Shown here: positions 1 through 7,330 of the stretch, piece after piece
Position numbering within the stretch: the stretch's first letter is position 1
Layout: each line of letters opens with the position of its first letter
DNA from: Lachnoclostridium sp. UBA903
GTDB taxonomy: Bacteria; Bacillota; Clostridia; Lachnospirales; Lachnospiraceae
DNA length: 64,000 nucleotides
Assembly: GCA_002294045.1 (NCBI GenBank)
Contig: DBEP01000066.1
Span: 1-64,000 of the forward strand
Direction: 5' to 3'
Made by a program: the position numbers and the translations under genes
Notes under the pieces: generated by a model
Database searches by the model: none
Told to the model about the DNA's origin: nothing
Seen by the model: the letters and a program-made list of their open reading frames with translations, nothing else

Positions 1-160
1 TGTCAACAGCTCCAAGTTGGCCTGAAGTTGCATAAAGACTTGTCCCAAAGGTCAGCAAATGAAAAGACACCAATCCGAGAAAAACCTCGAACGGTGTCGT
101 ATGAAAAATGGTCGCAATAGCCGCCCATTTTTTGATATAATTGTTTGAAATTATATTGCC
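1..160 (-). CDS. Partial membrane-protein-like reading frame cut by the window edge
   Basis: An open minus-strand frame runs from the window edge back to an in-frame stop at about 161-163. Its product is hydrophobic and reads like a membrane segment (KKWAAIATIF...FLGLVSFHLLTFG). There is no ATG at the head; the frame opens with ATA/ATT codons just after AAGG, so the start is either a rare codon or has been lost. It lies directly downstream of a leader-peptide-like ORF with nested inverted repeats, which suggests a translationally attenuated gene such as a resistance determinant. I do not recognise the family. It could also be a remnant. Confidence 0.3.
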
Positions 161-172
161 TTAGAACATCAA

Positions 173-238
173 CTATGCCAAGCCGTCACTATGCGGTGAC
201 GGCTCCTCATAAATACAGGAAAGCGGCTTCGGATACAT
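173..238 (-). CDS. Possible 21-residue leader peptide
   Basis: A 21-codon ORF (MYPKPLSCIYEE..., ending in TAG) starts with ATG after a good ribosome site, GGAGG six bases upstream. A perfect 9-bp hairpin (181-204) lies inside the coding sequence, and a second inverted repeat joins its early codons to the region upstream of the ribosome site (221-229 with 257-265). This is the usual layout of a regulatory leader peptide in inducible antibiotic-resistance genes of Firmicutes. The assignment is inferred from layout alone; the controlled gene lies mostly outside the window. Confidence 0.45.
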   Translation of the reverse strand: MYPKPLSCIYEEPSPHSDGLA

Positions 239-345
239 GGAAAACCTCCATTCCCAAAGCCGCTTGACCCCAAAAGGGCGCATATTACCAAGCCCTCTAA
301 TAAATAGAGAACAGCGGCTTTGATGTTATTCAAAACCGCTGCTTT
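181..345 (-). promoter_or_regulatory. Attenuator-like region with nested inverted repeats
   Basis: Three GC-rich inverted repeats occur in 165 bp: AGCCGTCAC/GTGACGGCT (181-189 and 196-204), AAGCGGCTT/AAGCCGCTT (221-229 and 257-265) and AGCGG...CCGCT (about 312-341). The AAGCGGCTT/AGCCGCTT sequence recurs, so alternative pairings are possible. They surround a leader-peptide-like ORF with a strong ribosome site. The region lies downstream of the acetyltransferase gene and upstream of the truncated frame at the window edge. Confidence 0.45.
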
Positions 346-439
346 GCTAGATGTATTCCTATTTGGCGCACAATTATCCTGCCGCCATTACAACGGTTTT
401 TTTATTTCCGTTGTTGTTGGTGGCTATTTCGCAATTATA

Positions 440-1105
440 TTATAGTGTTAGCCATTCTCCGGGGTTATTCATTGAATGCTGTAATTCCTCAAAGAAAACT
501 TTTAGGCTGTACCCGTCGGTTGTTGCATGGTGTACTGTAATAGATAACGGCATTAAAATCTTCCCATTGTTTTCATAAAAAGCTCCTGCTTCTAAGGAAG
601 GGACATAGTAATCCTTAATTCCATGATTATGGAGAGAAAAGCTATTAAATGTGAACCACGGAATACAAGAGATGATATAGGCACTTGCAGGAGGAATACC
701 TTTGGCAGATAAGATTCCATGACTATCCCCATACCGCTTAGTATCCTGAATATAATTACGATAGAATGTCATAAAATCATCGCAATATTCTGTCCACAAT
801 AGAGATGTTGTTTTATCATCATCATGGAATTGGGGGTATGCAGGAGTAAGAAAATCCCAATGCCCCAGTACATCATCTTGCTTTGATATACGCAATTCCG
901 GCTGTTTTCCAATGGCTTTTGTAACAAGATATAAGTAAGCAGGGAAAAATTTCATTTCTTTATCTTTTAAGGTTTTTCTTAGTATTGTAACGTCCATAGA
1001 AACGTTTACAGTATAAGTTGTAGGGGCCATTTGGGTGTAGTAGTAAAACATTTGGGCCATAGGCCATGTTTGTAAATCAATCGGCGTAAAGTTATTCGGA
1101 TTCAT
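440..1105 (-). CDS. Chloramphenicol acetyltransferase-like protein (CatA family)
   Basis: The 221-residue product has the length of a CatA-type chloramphenicol acetyltransferase and the C-terminal signature HHATTDG, matching the catalytic HHxxxDG motif. The family transfers acetyl from acetyl-CoA to the 3-hydroxyl of chloramphenicol and works as a cytosolic trimer. The residue after DGY is S where classical CATs have H, so it may be a divergent or non-resistance homologue. Its ATG lies inside the end of the upstream TetR gene (14-base overlap), so the two are co-transcribed and probably translationally coupled. A small hairpin (CAACGG/CCGTTG, about 391-413) follows the stop. Confidence 0.85.
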   Translation of the reverse strand: MNPNNFTPIDLQTWPMAQMFYYYTQMAPTTYTVNVSMDVTILRKTLKDKEMKFFPAYLYLVTKAIGKQPELRISKQDDVLGHWDFLTPAYPQFHDDDKTTSLLWTEYCDDFMTFYRNYIQDTKRYGDSHGILSAKGIPPASAYIISCIPWFTFNSFSLHNHGIKDYYVPSLEAGAFYENNGKILMPLSITVHHATTDGYSLKVFFEELQHSMNNPGEWLTL

Positions 1106-1676
1106 TTTTTATCACCATATCCTTGATTAATTTTAACTGCTGGTCAATGAGGTCATTAGGTAAGTGCAATGAGATAGATGATGTTACAATACTATCTCTG
1201 AAAAATGCAATGTGAGCAGCAACAGCATTGGTTTCAAATTCTTTGAATTCCAATGTTCTCTTTCCATAGTCTAACAACATAGAGAGCATTTGAATTGCAC
1301 TGTTAAATCGATTTTCCATATATTCACTTTGTTCAGATTCAACGAAAGCGAACTCATGGATTACAAAATAAAACCGATTCGCGCCGCTCTGTATATCGGC
1401 CCGTATCATATTTAAAAAGCCATCAAATAGCTGTACGGCAGGAACTTTCTTTTGAAAAGAGCATTCTAGTAATTTTTGCATTTCGTCTTTATCATCTGTC
1501 AGTATTTCAACCATAATTTCCTTAGTTGAACTATAATGCCGATATAGCCCGCCTCGACTTAGGTTACAAGCATCACAAATATCTTTCATAGTAACGCTGG
1601 CATATCCCTTATTGGAAAATAAATGCTTGGCCGTATCTTTGACAAGCTGCTTTGTATTATCACCCTTTGTCGTCAT
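1092..1676 (-). CDS. TetR family transcriptional regulator
   Basis: The N-terminal helix-turn-helix of a TetR repressor is clear (TKQLVKDTAKHLFSNKGY, then TMKDICDACNLSRGGLYRHY), followed by a divergent ligand-binding domain; total length is 194 residues from the chosen start. An earlier in-frame GTG at 1694 exists, but the ribosome site AAAGGAG lies between it and the ATG at 1676, so 1676 is preferred. It is the first gene of a two-gene operon with the acetyltransferase. Two palindromes at its promoter suggest autorepression, probably relieved by a drug or metabolite. Confidence 0.88.
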   Translation of the reverse strand: MTTKGDNTKQLVKDTAKHLFSNKGYASVTMKDICDACNLSRGGLYRHYSSTKEIMVEILTDDKDEMQKLLECSFQKKVPAVQLFDGFLNMIRADIQSGANRFYFVIHEFAFVESEQSEYMENRFNSAIQMLSMLLDYGKRTLEFKEFETNAVAAHIAFFRDSIVTSSISLHLPNDLIDQQLKLIKDMVIKNESE

Positions 1677-1704
1677 ATCTTTCTCCTTTCTCACTATATA
1701 AATA

Positions 1705-1757
1705 GCGACACAGCTGTCGCTTTTTTAAATTATACGACACATGTGTCGCTTTGTCAA
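1705..1757 (-). promoter_or_regulatory. Consensus promoter with two TetR-type operators
   Basis: On the minus strand TTGACA (1752-1757) and TATAAT (1729-1734) are separated by exactly 17 bp. That spacer contains a perfect 14-bp palindrome, CGACACATGTGTCG (1735-1748). A second inverted repeat with arms GCGACA/TGTCGC (1705-1720) sits downstream near the ribosome site. A repressor dimer on the spacer site would block RNA polymerase, so this is most likely the autoregulatory operator of the adjacent TetR protein. Confidence 0.8.
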
Positions 1758-1908
1758 TTTGGTTTTACATAAAAGATTAAGAACAGTTTCTTCTAAAAAG
1801 TAAAGTGACCGTTCTTTAAATACATTTCCTCTGTTGGCTGTCTATCACGTTATTTTCATACTAAGAGCTTGCTTCCTTACGGACACTGCCCAATTACGAC
1901 AGGCAGCA

Positions 1909-1949
1909 AAAACAAGCGTATCGCTCACGGTGAGCGATACGCTTGTTTT
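1909..1949. terminator. Perfect 41-bp inverted repeat, probable bidirectional terminator
   Basis: Two exactly complementary 20-base arms (AAAACAAGCGTATCGCTCAC and its complement) flank a single G. The ends give A-tract/T-tract context on both strands, as in bidirectional terminators. The rest of the 1758-2160 gap shows only weak partial complementarity around it (GGACACT at about 1880, AGTGTCC at about 2020) and no gene that I can support. Confidence 0.6.
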
Positions 1950-2160
1950 AGACATTTTACTTGGCAGTTGCCCATTAACAGTTTAAAGTTTCGTACTGTC
2001 TTATGACGGACTACCTTTCGAGTGTCCCTTAAAGTATAGGCTGCATTTAAACAATAACAACCGTTATGATAATTTGAATATAGTTTATGTTCTGATATGA
2101 TTTATCATCATGATATTAATTTTGTATTTCTTAACTTATCGATTAACATAGAATTATGTT

Positions 2161-2550
2161 TTACATGTGAGTTCTGTTTTTTATCTGAATCCCTTTTAGC
2201 TTTATCATTTCAACAATTTCTGCTATTCTTCCGCAGAAACTTCCATCTGCATTTTCACAACAGACTCCAACATGCACCACATCTATCCCTTCTGATTGTA
2301 ACCTTTCTACTTTTTCTATCATGCCCATATCTTCTTTTGGAGAAGCTCCATTTTGTTTTTTACATCCGTTACAGGTAAAATATGCTGCAAGTACATCTTC
2401 CTTCGCATATTCTGTAAAACTTCCTTTCTTTAGATTAAAAGCATTTAGACATCCACATCCGGTACATACTTTAGTAGCCTCTAAGCAATGTAATATACCT
2501 ATTTTTACACCCATTTTTTCTTGTGCGATTAATTTAGAACTATTAATCAT
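2161..2550 (-). CDS. CGGC domain-containing putative metal-binding protein
   Basis: The 129-residue protein has several cysteine clusters (LHCLEATKVCTGCGC, YFTCNGCKK, VGVCCENADGSFC) typical of the CGGC family of predicted metal-binding proteins, whose biochemical role is not established. AAAGGAG six bases before the ATG supports the start. It is the last gene of the cobalamin-riboswitch operon, 23 bases after the ABC ATPase. This suggests a function linked to corrinoid or metal handling, although that link is inferred from context only. Confidence 0.7.
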   Translation of the reverse strand: MINSSKLIAQEKMGVKIGILHCLEATKVCTGCGCLNAFNLKKGSFTEYAKEDVLAAYFTCNGCKKQNGASPKEDMGMIEKVERLQSEGIDVVHVGVCCENADGSFCGRIAEIVEMIKLKGIQIKNRTHM

Positions 2551-2573
2551 ACGTCTCCTTTAAGCTTGACTTA

Positions 2574-3341
2574 TTATAGCTGGTCTCCTGTAAATAATAT
2601 ATGAAGTTTCCCATTCTTATCCTGTACTATTTGCGATTCAACTTGATAGACTTCAAAAATTCTCTCTGGGGTTAATATCTTTTTTGTTTCACCCTGTGCG
2701 ATTACTCTTCCTGCTTTCATAATATATAGGTAATCACAGTACATGGCGGCAATATTTAAATCATGCATAGCTGCAAATATAGTGATATCTTGTTTTTTTA
2801 AGATTCTCATTAATTGCAGTTGATATGTAATATCCAAATGATTGGTTGGCTCATCGAGTATGAGTGTTCTCGCGTCTTGAGCTAATGCCCTTGCTAAGAG
2901 TACCCTTTGTTGTTCCCCGCCAGATAATGTTGCAAATTCTCTTTCCAAAAATTCCAACATATTCACACTCTCCAACACTTTTTCAACAATTTGATAATCT
3001 TTTAGAGTATCTCTTTCCAGCAATCTTTTGTGTGGGGCTCTTCCCATCATTACAATATCTTTTACTTTAAAATCAAACTGGTAAGAATTGTGCTGTGCCA
3101 TAACTGATATATACTTTGATGATTCTTTTACGCTATAACTATTCAGAAGTTTATCTTCTAACCATATGGTCCCTATTTGAGGTTTAAGTACACGGTAAAT
3201 GCATTTTAATAAAGTTGATTTCCCACATCCGTTTGGACCGATTATTCCAGTAAAACTTTTCCTTCGTAACTGAATTTCCACACTATCTAATACATTTTTA
3301 TGTCCATAGGAATAGGTTAGGTCTTCTACCTTTATACTCAT
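2574..3341 (-). CDS. Corrinoid/iron-siderophore ABC transporter ATP-binding protein (BtuD/FecE type)
   Basis: The 255-residue cytosolic ATPase has Walker A GPNGCGKST (residues 35-43), the ABC signature LSGGEQQ, Walker B LILDEPTNHLD and an H-loop histidine (AAMHDLN). This is the FecE/BtuD/HmuV class that powers import of cobalamin, haem or siderophores. Its ATG overlaps the permease stop by four bases (ATGA), so translation is coupled. The riboswitch upstream of the operon points to a cobalamin or corrinoid substrate. Confidence 0.92.
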   Translation of the reverse strand: MSIKVEDLTYSYGHKNVLDSVEIQLRRKSFTGIIGPNGCGKSTLLKCIYRVLKPQIGTIWLEDKLLNSYSVKESSKYISVMAQHNSYQFDFKVKDIVMMGRAPHKRLLERDTLKDYQIVEKVLESVNMLEFLEREFATLSGGEQQRVLLARALAQDARTLILDEPTNHLDITYQLQLMRILKKQDITIFAAMHDLNIAAMYCDYLYIMKAGRVIAQGETKKILTPERIFEVYQVESQIVQDKNGKLHILFTGDQL

Positions 3342-4405
3342 GTTTTCTTCCCTCCAATTCCATATGACTTACGTAGCATAAGAATTACAAAACAAGGCGC
3401 ACCTATTAAAGAAATTAGTATACCGATTGGTAATTCGGAATGTTTTAGTATGACCCGACTTGCTACATCTGCCCATACCACGAATATACTTCCTGCAAGT
3501 GCACTGGTTGGTATTAATTTCTTATGATCAGTTCCAGTAACCATACGAACTGCATGGGGGATAATTAATCCTACAAATCCGATTATACCAGAAGAAAAAA
3601 CGGCAAAACCCACCATAATAGATACCAATATAAGGTATAGTATTCTTACAGCTCTTAGGTCTGTTCCCAGAGTAATTGCCGTATCTTCCCCTAATAGCAT
3701 TAGATTGAGATTCCTTGATTGTGTCCAGAAAAACAAGGCTCCTAAAATCATAATTGGTAATACCACCTTGACAATGTCCCATTTTGCACCGGCTAAACTA
3801 CCCATAGTCCAGAAGGTAACTTCTGTAGCAGCATTTCTATCATTTGCAATATACAGCACAAAATTGGAAAAGGCAGAACAAATGGAACCAACTGCCATTC
3901 CCGCTAATATAAGTTTTCCTGTCTTTGCTTTTCCTCCGATGTTAGATAAGCTAATTACCAAGAAAGAAGAACCAAGAGCACCCAAAAAGGCCATAACTCC
4001 TGTAAAATTATTACCAAATAGACTTCCTATTCCCAACATAATCGCCAGTGTTGCCCCAAAAGAAGCTCCCGAGGAAATGCCTAATACATAGGGATCAGCC
4101 AAAGGATTTTTTACAACTGCCTGCATAACATCTCCACAGACAGATAGTCCAATTCCAATCGCGATTGCAAGTAGTACCCTGGGAAAACGAATCAGCCACA
4201 CAACATCATGAATTGCACCTGACGAGAATGCCTCATATTGCTCTAAATGAAGTAATTTGTAAAATAAAACCCCATAAACCTGACTAACTGTAATTTCTGC
4301 ATTTCCAAAGGTAATTGCAGTTAGCACCGAAAGTATGAGCACTATAACCAATCCCAGATAACATAGGCCCCAAAATAAGTTTCCTGTCTTTTTTCCTGTT
4401 TTCAT
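3338..4405 (-). CDS. ABC transporter permease, FecCD/BtuC family
   Basis: The 355-residue protein has about ten hydrophobic membrane segments and the FecCD family hallmarks, including RxPR near the N-terminus (IRFPRVLLA), NPLADPYVLGISSGA, and the cytoplasmic coupling region IGFVGLIIPHAVR that contacts the ATPase. It should form the homodimeric membrane channel for vitamin B12 or a related corrinoid. It starts two bases after the binding-protein stop and overlaps the ATPase start by four bases. Confidence 0.93.
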   Translation of the reverse strand: MKTGKKTGNLFWGLCYLGLVIVLILSVLTAITFGNAEITVSQVYGVLFYKLLHLEQYEAFSSGAIHDVVWLIRFPRVLLAIAIGIGLSVCGDVMQAVVKNPLADPYVLGISSGASFGATLAIMLGIGSLFGNNFTGVMAFLGALGSSFLVISLSNIGGKAKTGKLILAGMAVGSICSAFSNFVLYIANDRNAATEVTFWTMGSLAGAKWDIVKVVLPIMILGALFFWTQSRNLNLMLLGEDTAITLGTDLRAVRILYLILVSIMVGFAVFSSGIIGFVGLIIPHAVRMVTGTDHKKLIPTSALAGSIFVVWADVASRVILKHSELPIGILISLIGAPCFVILMLRKSYGIGGKKT

Positions 4406-4407
4406 AC

Positions 4408-5523
4408 CTATTTTATTTCAATATTTGGATATAATCCCTGAGCAAGTGTCACAATACCATCTTTAGTTCGAGTCGTACTTGCATACATTTCGCTTAACAT
4501 AATTGGCACCACTCTGCTATTTTGTACGGCACTTAAACTTGCCAAGGATTCATCCTTAAGAAATACATCTAACTTTTCTTGTTTTAATTTTTCTGCATCG
4601 TCTCCTTGATAAGGCATATATACAACAAAAATTACATCTGGATTTAAAGCTATTATATCTTCTTTCCCTAAATCACTACCATCTTCTTTGGCTAATATAC
4701 CACCTAAAGTAGTAACCATGTCACCGCCTAAACTACTTGCCCCATAATTTGTAAAAGTAGAATCATAAGACTCTAAGATTAGCACAGATGGTTTTTTCTC
4801 CTGTTTTGATGCTATTTCTGTTACCGCTTCAACTGTATCCTTCATCTCCTTTACAATGGACTCAGCTTTATCTTGTACATCAAAAATTACACCCAGATTT
4901 AAAATATCCTTGTACTCATTTTCCAGTGTTCTATCATAAGAAACCTCTCCAGTAGCTGGTCTTGTATTACTATTAATATAAATATTAGTGCCTTTTTCTA
5001 TCCAAGCCAATGCATCTCCCAATGTCTTTTCTTTGAAAAGAGAACCCCATGATAAAATCATATCTGCTTCCAGCATTGTTACGGTTTCTAATGAAGGAGT
5101 AAATTCATCCAAATAGTTTGTTTTTGAAAATGCAGCTTTTAAGGAATCTGGTACTTCATTATCTAATCCAGCCGTTGCAACTATGCGTTCTTCAAGACCT
5201 AATGCCAATAGGGTTTCAATACTTCCTTGATACACGGCCAGTACTTTTTCAGGTGCCTTCTCATAAGTAGTTTCTAATTCTTTTCCATCGGTTCCATATG
5301 TGGTTATAGTCACAGGATACTCTGTTCTTTTTTCCTTTGCTACATCTTCTTCACTACTTGAATCCTCTTGGTCTTGCACAGTATTATCCATATTATCTTC
5401 GATAATTTTTTCTGCATCTTTTCTGCCGGTATCCTCATTCGTTGCATTTGATTCACAGCCTGTCAACGTGAATAAAAGCATAATAGCCAATAATAAATTG
5501 GCAATTCTTTTCTTGCTTCTCAT
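4408..5523 (-). CDS. ABC transporter substrate-binding lipoprotein (BtuF/FecB type)
   Basis: The 371-residue protein begins with a lipoprotein signal (basic MRSKKR, hydrophobic stretch, lipobox LTGC with the modified cysteine at residue 23). A short acidic linker follows, then a periplasmic-binding-protein class III fold (VLAVYQGSIETLLALG, DMILSWG, NPDVIFVVYMP). It should be anchored outside the membrane and deliver corrinoid to the permease. It is the first gene of the operon, and the cobalamin riboswitch lies in its leader, which strongly supports a B12-type ligand over ferric siderophore. Confidence 0.9.
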   Translation of the reverse strand: MRSKKRIANLLLAIMLLFTLTGCESNATNEDTGRKDAEKIIEDNMDNTVQDQEDSSSEEDVAKEKRTEYPVTITTYGTDGKELETTYEKAPEKVLAVYQGSIETLLALGLEERIVATAGLDNEVPDSLKAAFSKTNYLDEFTPSLETVTMLEADMILSWGSLFKEKTLGDALAWIEKGTNIYINSNTRPATGEVSYDRTLENEYKDILNLGVIFDVQDKAESIVKEMKDTVEAVTEIASKQEKKPSVLILESYDSTFTNYGASSLGGDMVTTLGGILAKEDGSDLGKEDIIALNPDVIFVVYMPYQGDDAEKLKQEKLDVFLKDESLASLSAVQNSRVVPIMLSEMYASTTRTKDGIVTLAQGLYPNIEIK

Positions 5524-5582
5524 GATAAATTTTTTCTCCTGGTTTTATTATTGAATGAACAACTCCGTTTCCTAAAACAAAG

Positions 5583-5612
5583 AAAAAAGTGTCTGTATAC
5601 ACAGGCACCACA
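5583..5612 (-). terminator. Intrinsic terminator, riboswitch expression platform
   Basis: On the minus strand GTGCCTGT/ACAGACAC forms a hairpin (5589-5608, one G-U pair) followed immediately by a T-run. It lies between the cobalamin aptamer and the first gene, where an off-switch terminator would be expected. B12 binding would favour this hairpin and stop transcription. Confidence 0.7.
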
Positions 5613-5687
5613 AAAAAGACCATTCAGTAATTTTTTTACCTTTAGTCTTCCAGATGGTTACTTTGCTCGGAAGCGTCATCGTTCTTC

Positions 5688-5826
5688 TACATAAAGCAGG
5701 TTTCCTGACTTGATTTTCAACATCCTCTTTTCCTTCTCATAGCTTTGCTACAATGGATTAATAAAGAAGGACTCCTTTCTTACAGTGACCGGATCGTTCA
5801 GGTTTCTCACCTGATTCCCTTTTAAA
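5688..5826 (-). promoter_or_regulatory. Cobalamin riboswitch (B12-binding aptamer)
   Basis: The minus strand carries the family's conserved blocks in order: GGGAATCAGGTGAGAAACC near 5820, then CCGGTCACTGTAAG, a variable arm, and AAGTCAGGAAACCTGC near 5700 (the B12-box). These are characteristic of adenosylcobalamin-type riboswitches. It heads the ABC transporter operon and is followed by an intrinsic terminator, so the operon should be off when B12 is plentiful. Confidence 0.93.
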
Positions 5827-5961
5827 AACACCAAATTTTTATTTCTTTGGTGTTTCACTCTATATAGTATTCAATTCCTAAACATACTATCATCATAGCG
5901 TTTTTTTGTCAACTTTTGAAGAACTTCCTCATTATCTATCTGCGAATCATCTGAATTTTAA

Positions 5962-6135
5962 TTAATCCTTCCTATCAGTTGTCCAACACAGGTACATAAA
6001 TCCACCATCAAACGCAGGAAATGCGGTTTGAACTTTCCTGCCAAAGTTCATCAAAAAATTAAGAGTACAGATATTCTTTAACTGCTCCGCCAATTCTATC
6101 GCCTCCTCAAAGCAGCAATGCGAAGACTGCCACAA
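5962..6135 (-). CDS. Short hypothetical ORF, possible gene remnant
   Basis: A 57-codon frame with a TTG start after AAGAGG encodes a protein-like sequence (CFEEAIELAEQLKN, ending MYLCWTTDRKD). It follows the NTF2-like gene by 24 bases on the same strand. The composition looks coding, but I do not recognise the family and the start is weak, so it may be the tail of a lost gene. The flanking bases 5880-5960 hold nothing I can support. Confidence 0.3.
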   Translation of the reverse strand: MWQSSHCCFEEAIELAEQLKNICTLNFLMNFGRKVQTAFPAFDGGFMYLCWTTDRKD

Positions 6136-6159
6136 TACTACCTCTTAATAAAATCCTTC

Positions 6160-6498
6160 TTACTCACCGGACAATACGATTTTCAACTCGGTAATCTTCT
6201 GATTTTTTAAGGTGAAATAATAGTCAAGCGCAACCGGGCTTCCATCAAAGTTTCCGGCAAGCGTGGCGGTGACAATGATTCCGCCATTTTTTTCTACGGC
6301 AGCAGTAACCTTTGTTTTGACCGCCAAATTGTTGTTTGCTTCCTCAATATGCTCTTTAATAGCGGCAGGGCCGTGATAAGTCATGCCCTCATCGTAGAGT
6401 ACGGCATCTTCGGCAAAGCACTCGGCCAGCAAGCAGCTGTCATACGAGTTCGATGTTTGAAAGTATGTTTCAATAGACTGTGGTAATTTGATATTCAT
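6160..6498 (-). CDS. NTF2-like/SnoaL-like family protein
   Basis: The 112-residue protein has the cone-shaped NTF2/SnoaL pattern: an N-terminal helix with YFQTSNSYDSCLLAECFAEDAVLYDEG, then GPAAIKEHIEE and a C-terminal beta sheet (GIIVTATLAGNFDGSPVALD). The family includes small isomerases, dehydratases and ligand-binding proteins, so no exact reaction is claimed. AAGGAG upstream supports the ATG. It follows a truncated SDR oxidoreductase by 24 bases, a common pairing, and the two were probably one operon. Confidence 0.75.
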   Translation of the reverse strand: MNIKLPQSIETYFQTSNSYDSCLLAECFAEDAVLYDEGMTYHGPAAIKEHIEEANNNLAVKTKVTAAVEKNGGIIVTATLAGNFDGSPVALDYYFTLKNQKITELKIVLSGE

Positions 6499-6522
6499 GT
6501 TTGTTCTCCTTTTTTCAATTGA

Positions 6523-6858
6523 TTAAATTGTACGGATGATACCTCCGTCAATGGTATGCTCGGCCCCAACAATGTAGGATGCACGGTCGGATACTAAGAA
6601 AGCGACAAGCTCAGCTATTTCCTCCGGTCGGGCGGTGCGTCCGATAGGAATCCTACCAAGGGAATCCATCAGGCTCTGCCGTGCGCCATCATAATCTGTT
6701 CCCAAGTTTTGTGCCATCCGGTTAATGAGCGCTTCTGCAGCCTTTGTTTCAGTGAATCCAGGCGCCACCGTATTTACCCGTATCCCCTTTGGTGCAAGCT
6801 CGGTTGCCAGTCCCTTGCTGTAGTTCACGCGTGCTGCTTTGGCGACTGAATACGCCAT
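6523..6858 (-). pseudogene. SDR family oxidoreductase, C-terminal half only
   Basis: The 111 residues start at the catalytic YxxxK motif ([17 protein letters not shown]) and continue through [10 protein letters not shown] to the C-terminal [11 protein letters not shown], all typical of classical short-chain dehydrogenases. The Rossmann N-terminal half (TGxxxGxG, NNAG, catalytic Ser), about 140 residues, is absent, so the enzyme cannot bind NAD(P) normally. AGGAGG happens to sit six bases before the first ATG, so the remnant may still be translated. Bases 6859-7184 upstream contain no recoverable N-terminal half. Confidence 0.8.
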
Positions 6859-7184
6859 AGTTGCCTCCTGTTTTCGTAATTCATATGGTAATCCACCATT
6901 GTATTCGAATTATACAGGTCATAACCTGACAGCATCGCGTCAAGTTATCATTTTTTTTATATTTCCAGAGCAGCTCATCCAATTAATTCTGAATTATTTC
7001 GCATATGTCCTGTGGGAAAGGACTTCACTTTTTTCACTTTCCTATCTATATATCTTGATTTCGTCGACTTGTATATTCGTATTGCTTTCTGTCTGAACTT
7101 CTTCTTACGAAGAAGAATACTCCTTCATTTTGCACCCCTATCCGGAACCACATCCTTTCTGAAATTTATTATTTGAAAATAAAA

Positions 7185-7227
7185 TGAGACCGTCCATTCT
7201 CAATTAGATTGAAAATGAACGGTCTCA
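7185..7227. terminator. 43-bp inverted repeat, probable terminator
   Basis: Arms TGAGACCGTCCATTCTCAAT and ATTGAAAATGAACGGTCTCA pair over 20 bases with two G-U wobbles around a short loop. It lies past the 3' end of the acid-sugar operon (stop at 7331) and should terminate it on the minus strand. Confidence 0.6.
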
Positions 7228-7330
7228 CGACATGTTACTATTTAGTTGAATAATGAAAAATAGTAAAACTATTAACCATACTTAGATATGTTCCCGGACA
7301 CCATATCCAGAACCACAGACTTTCAATGTA

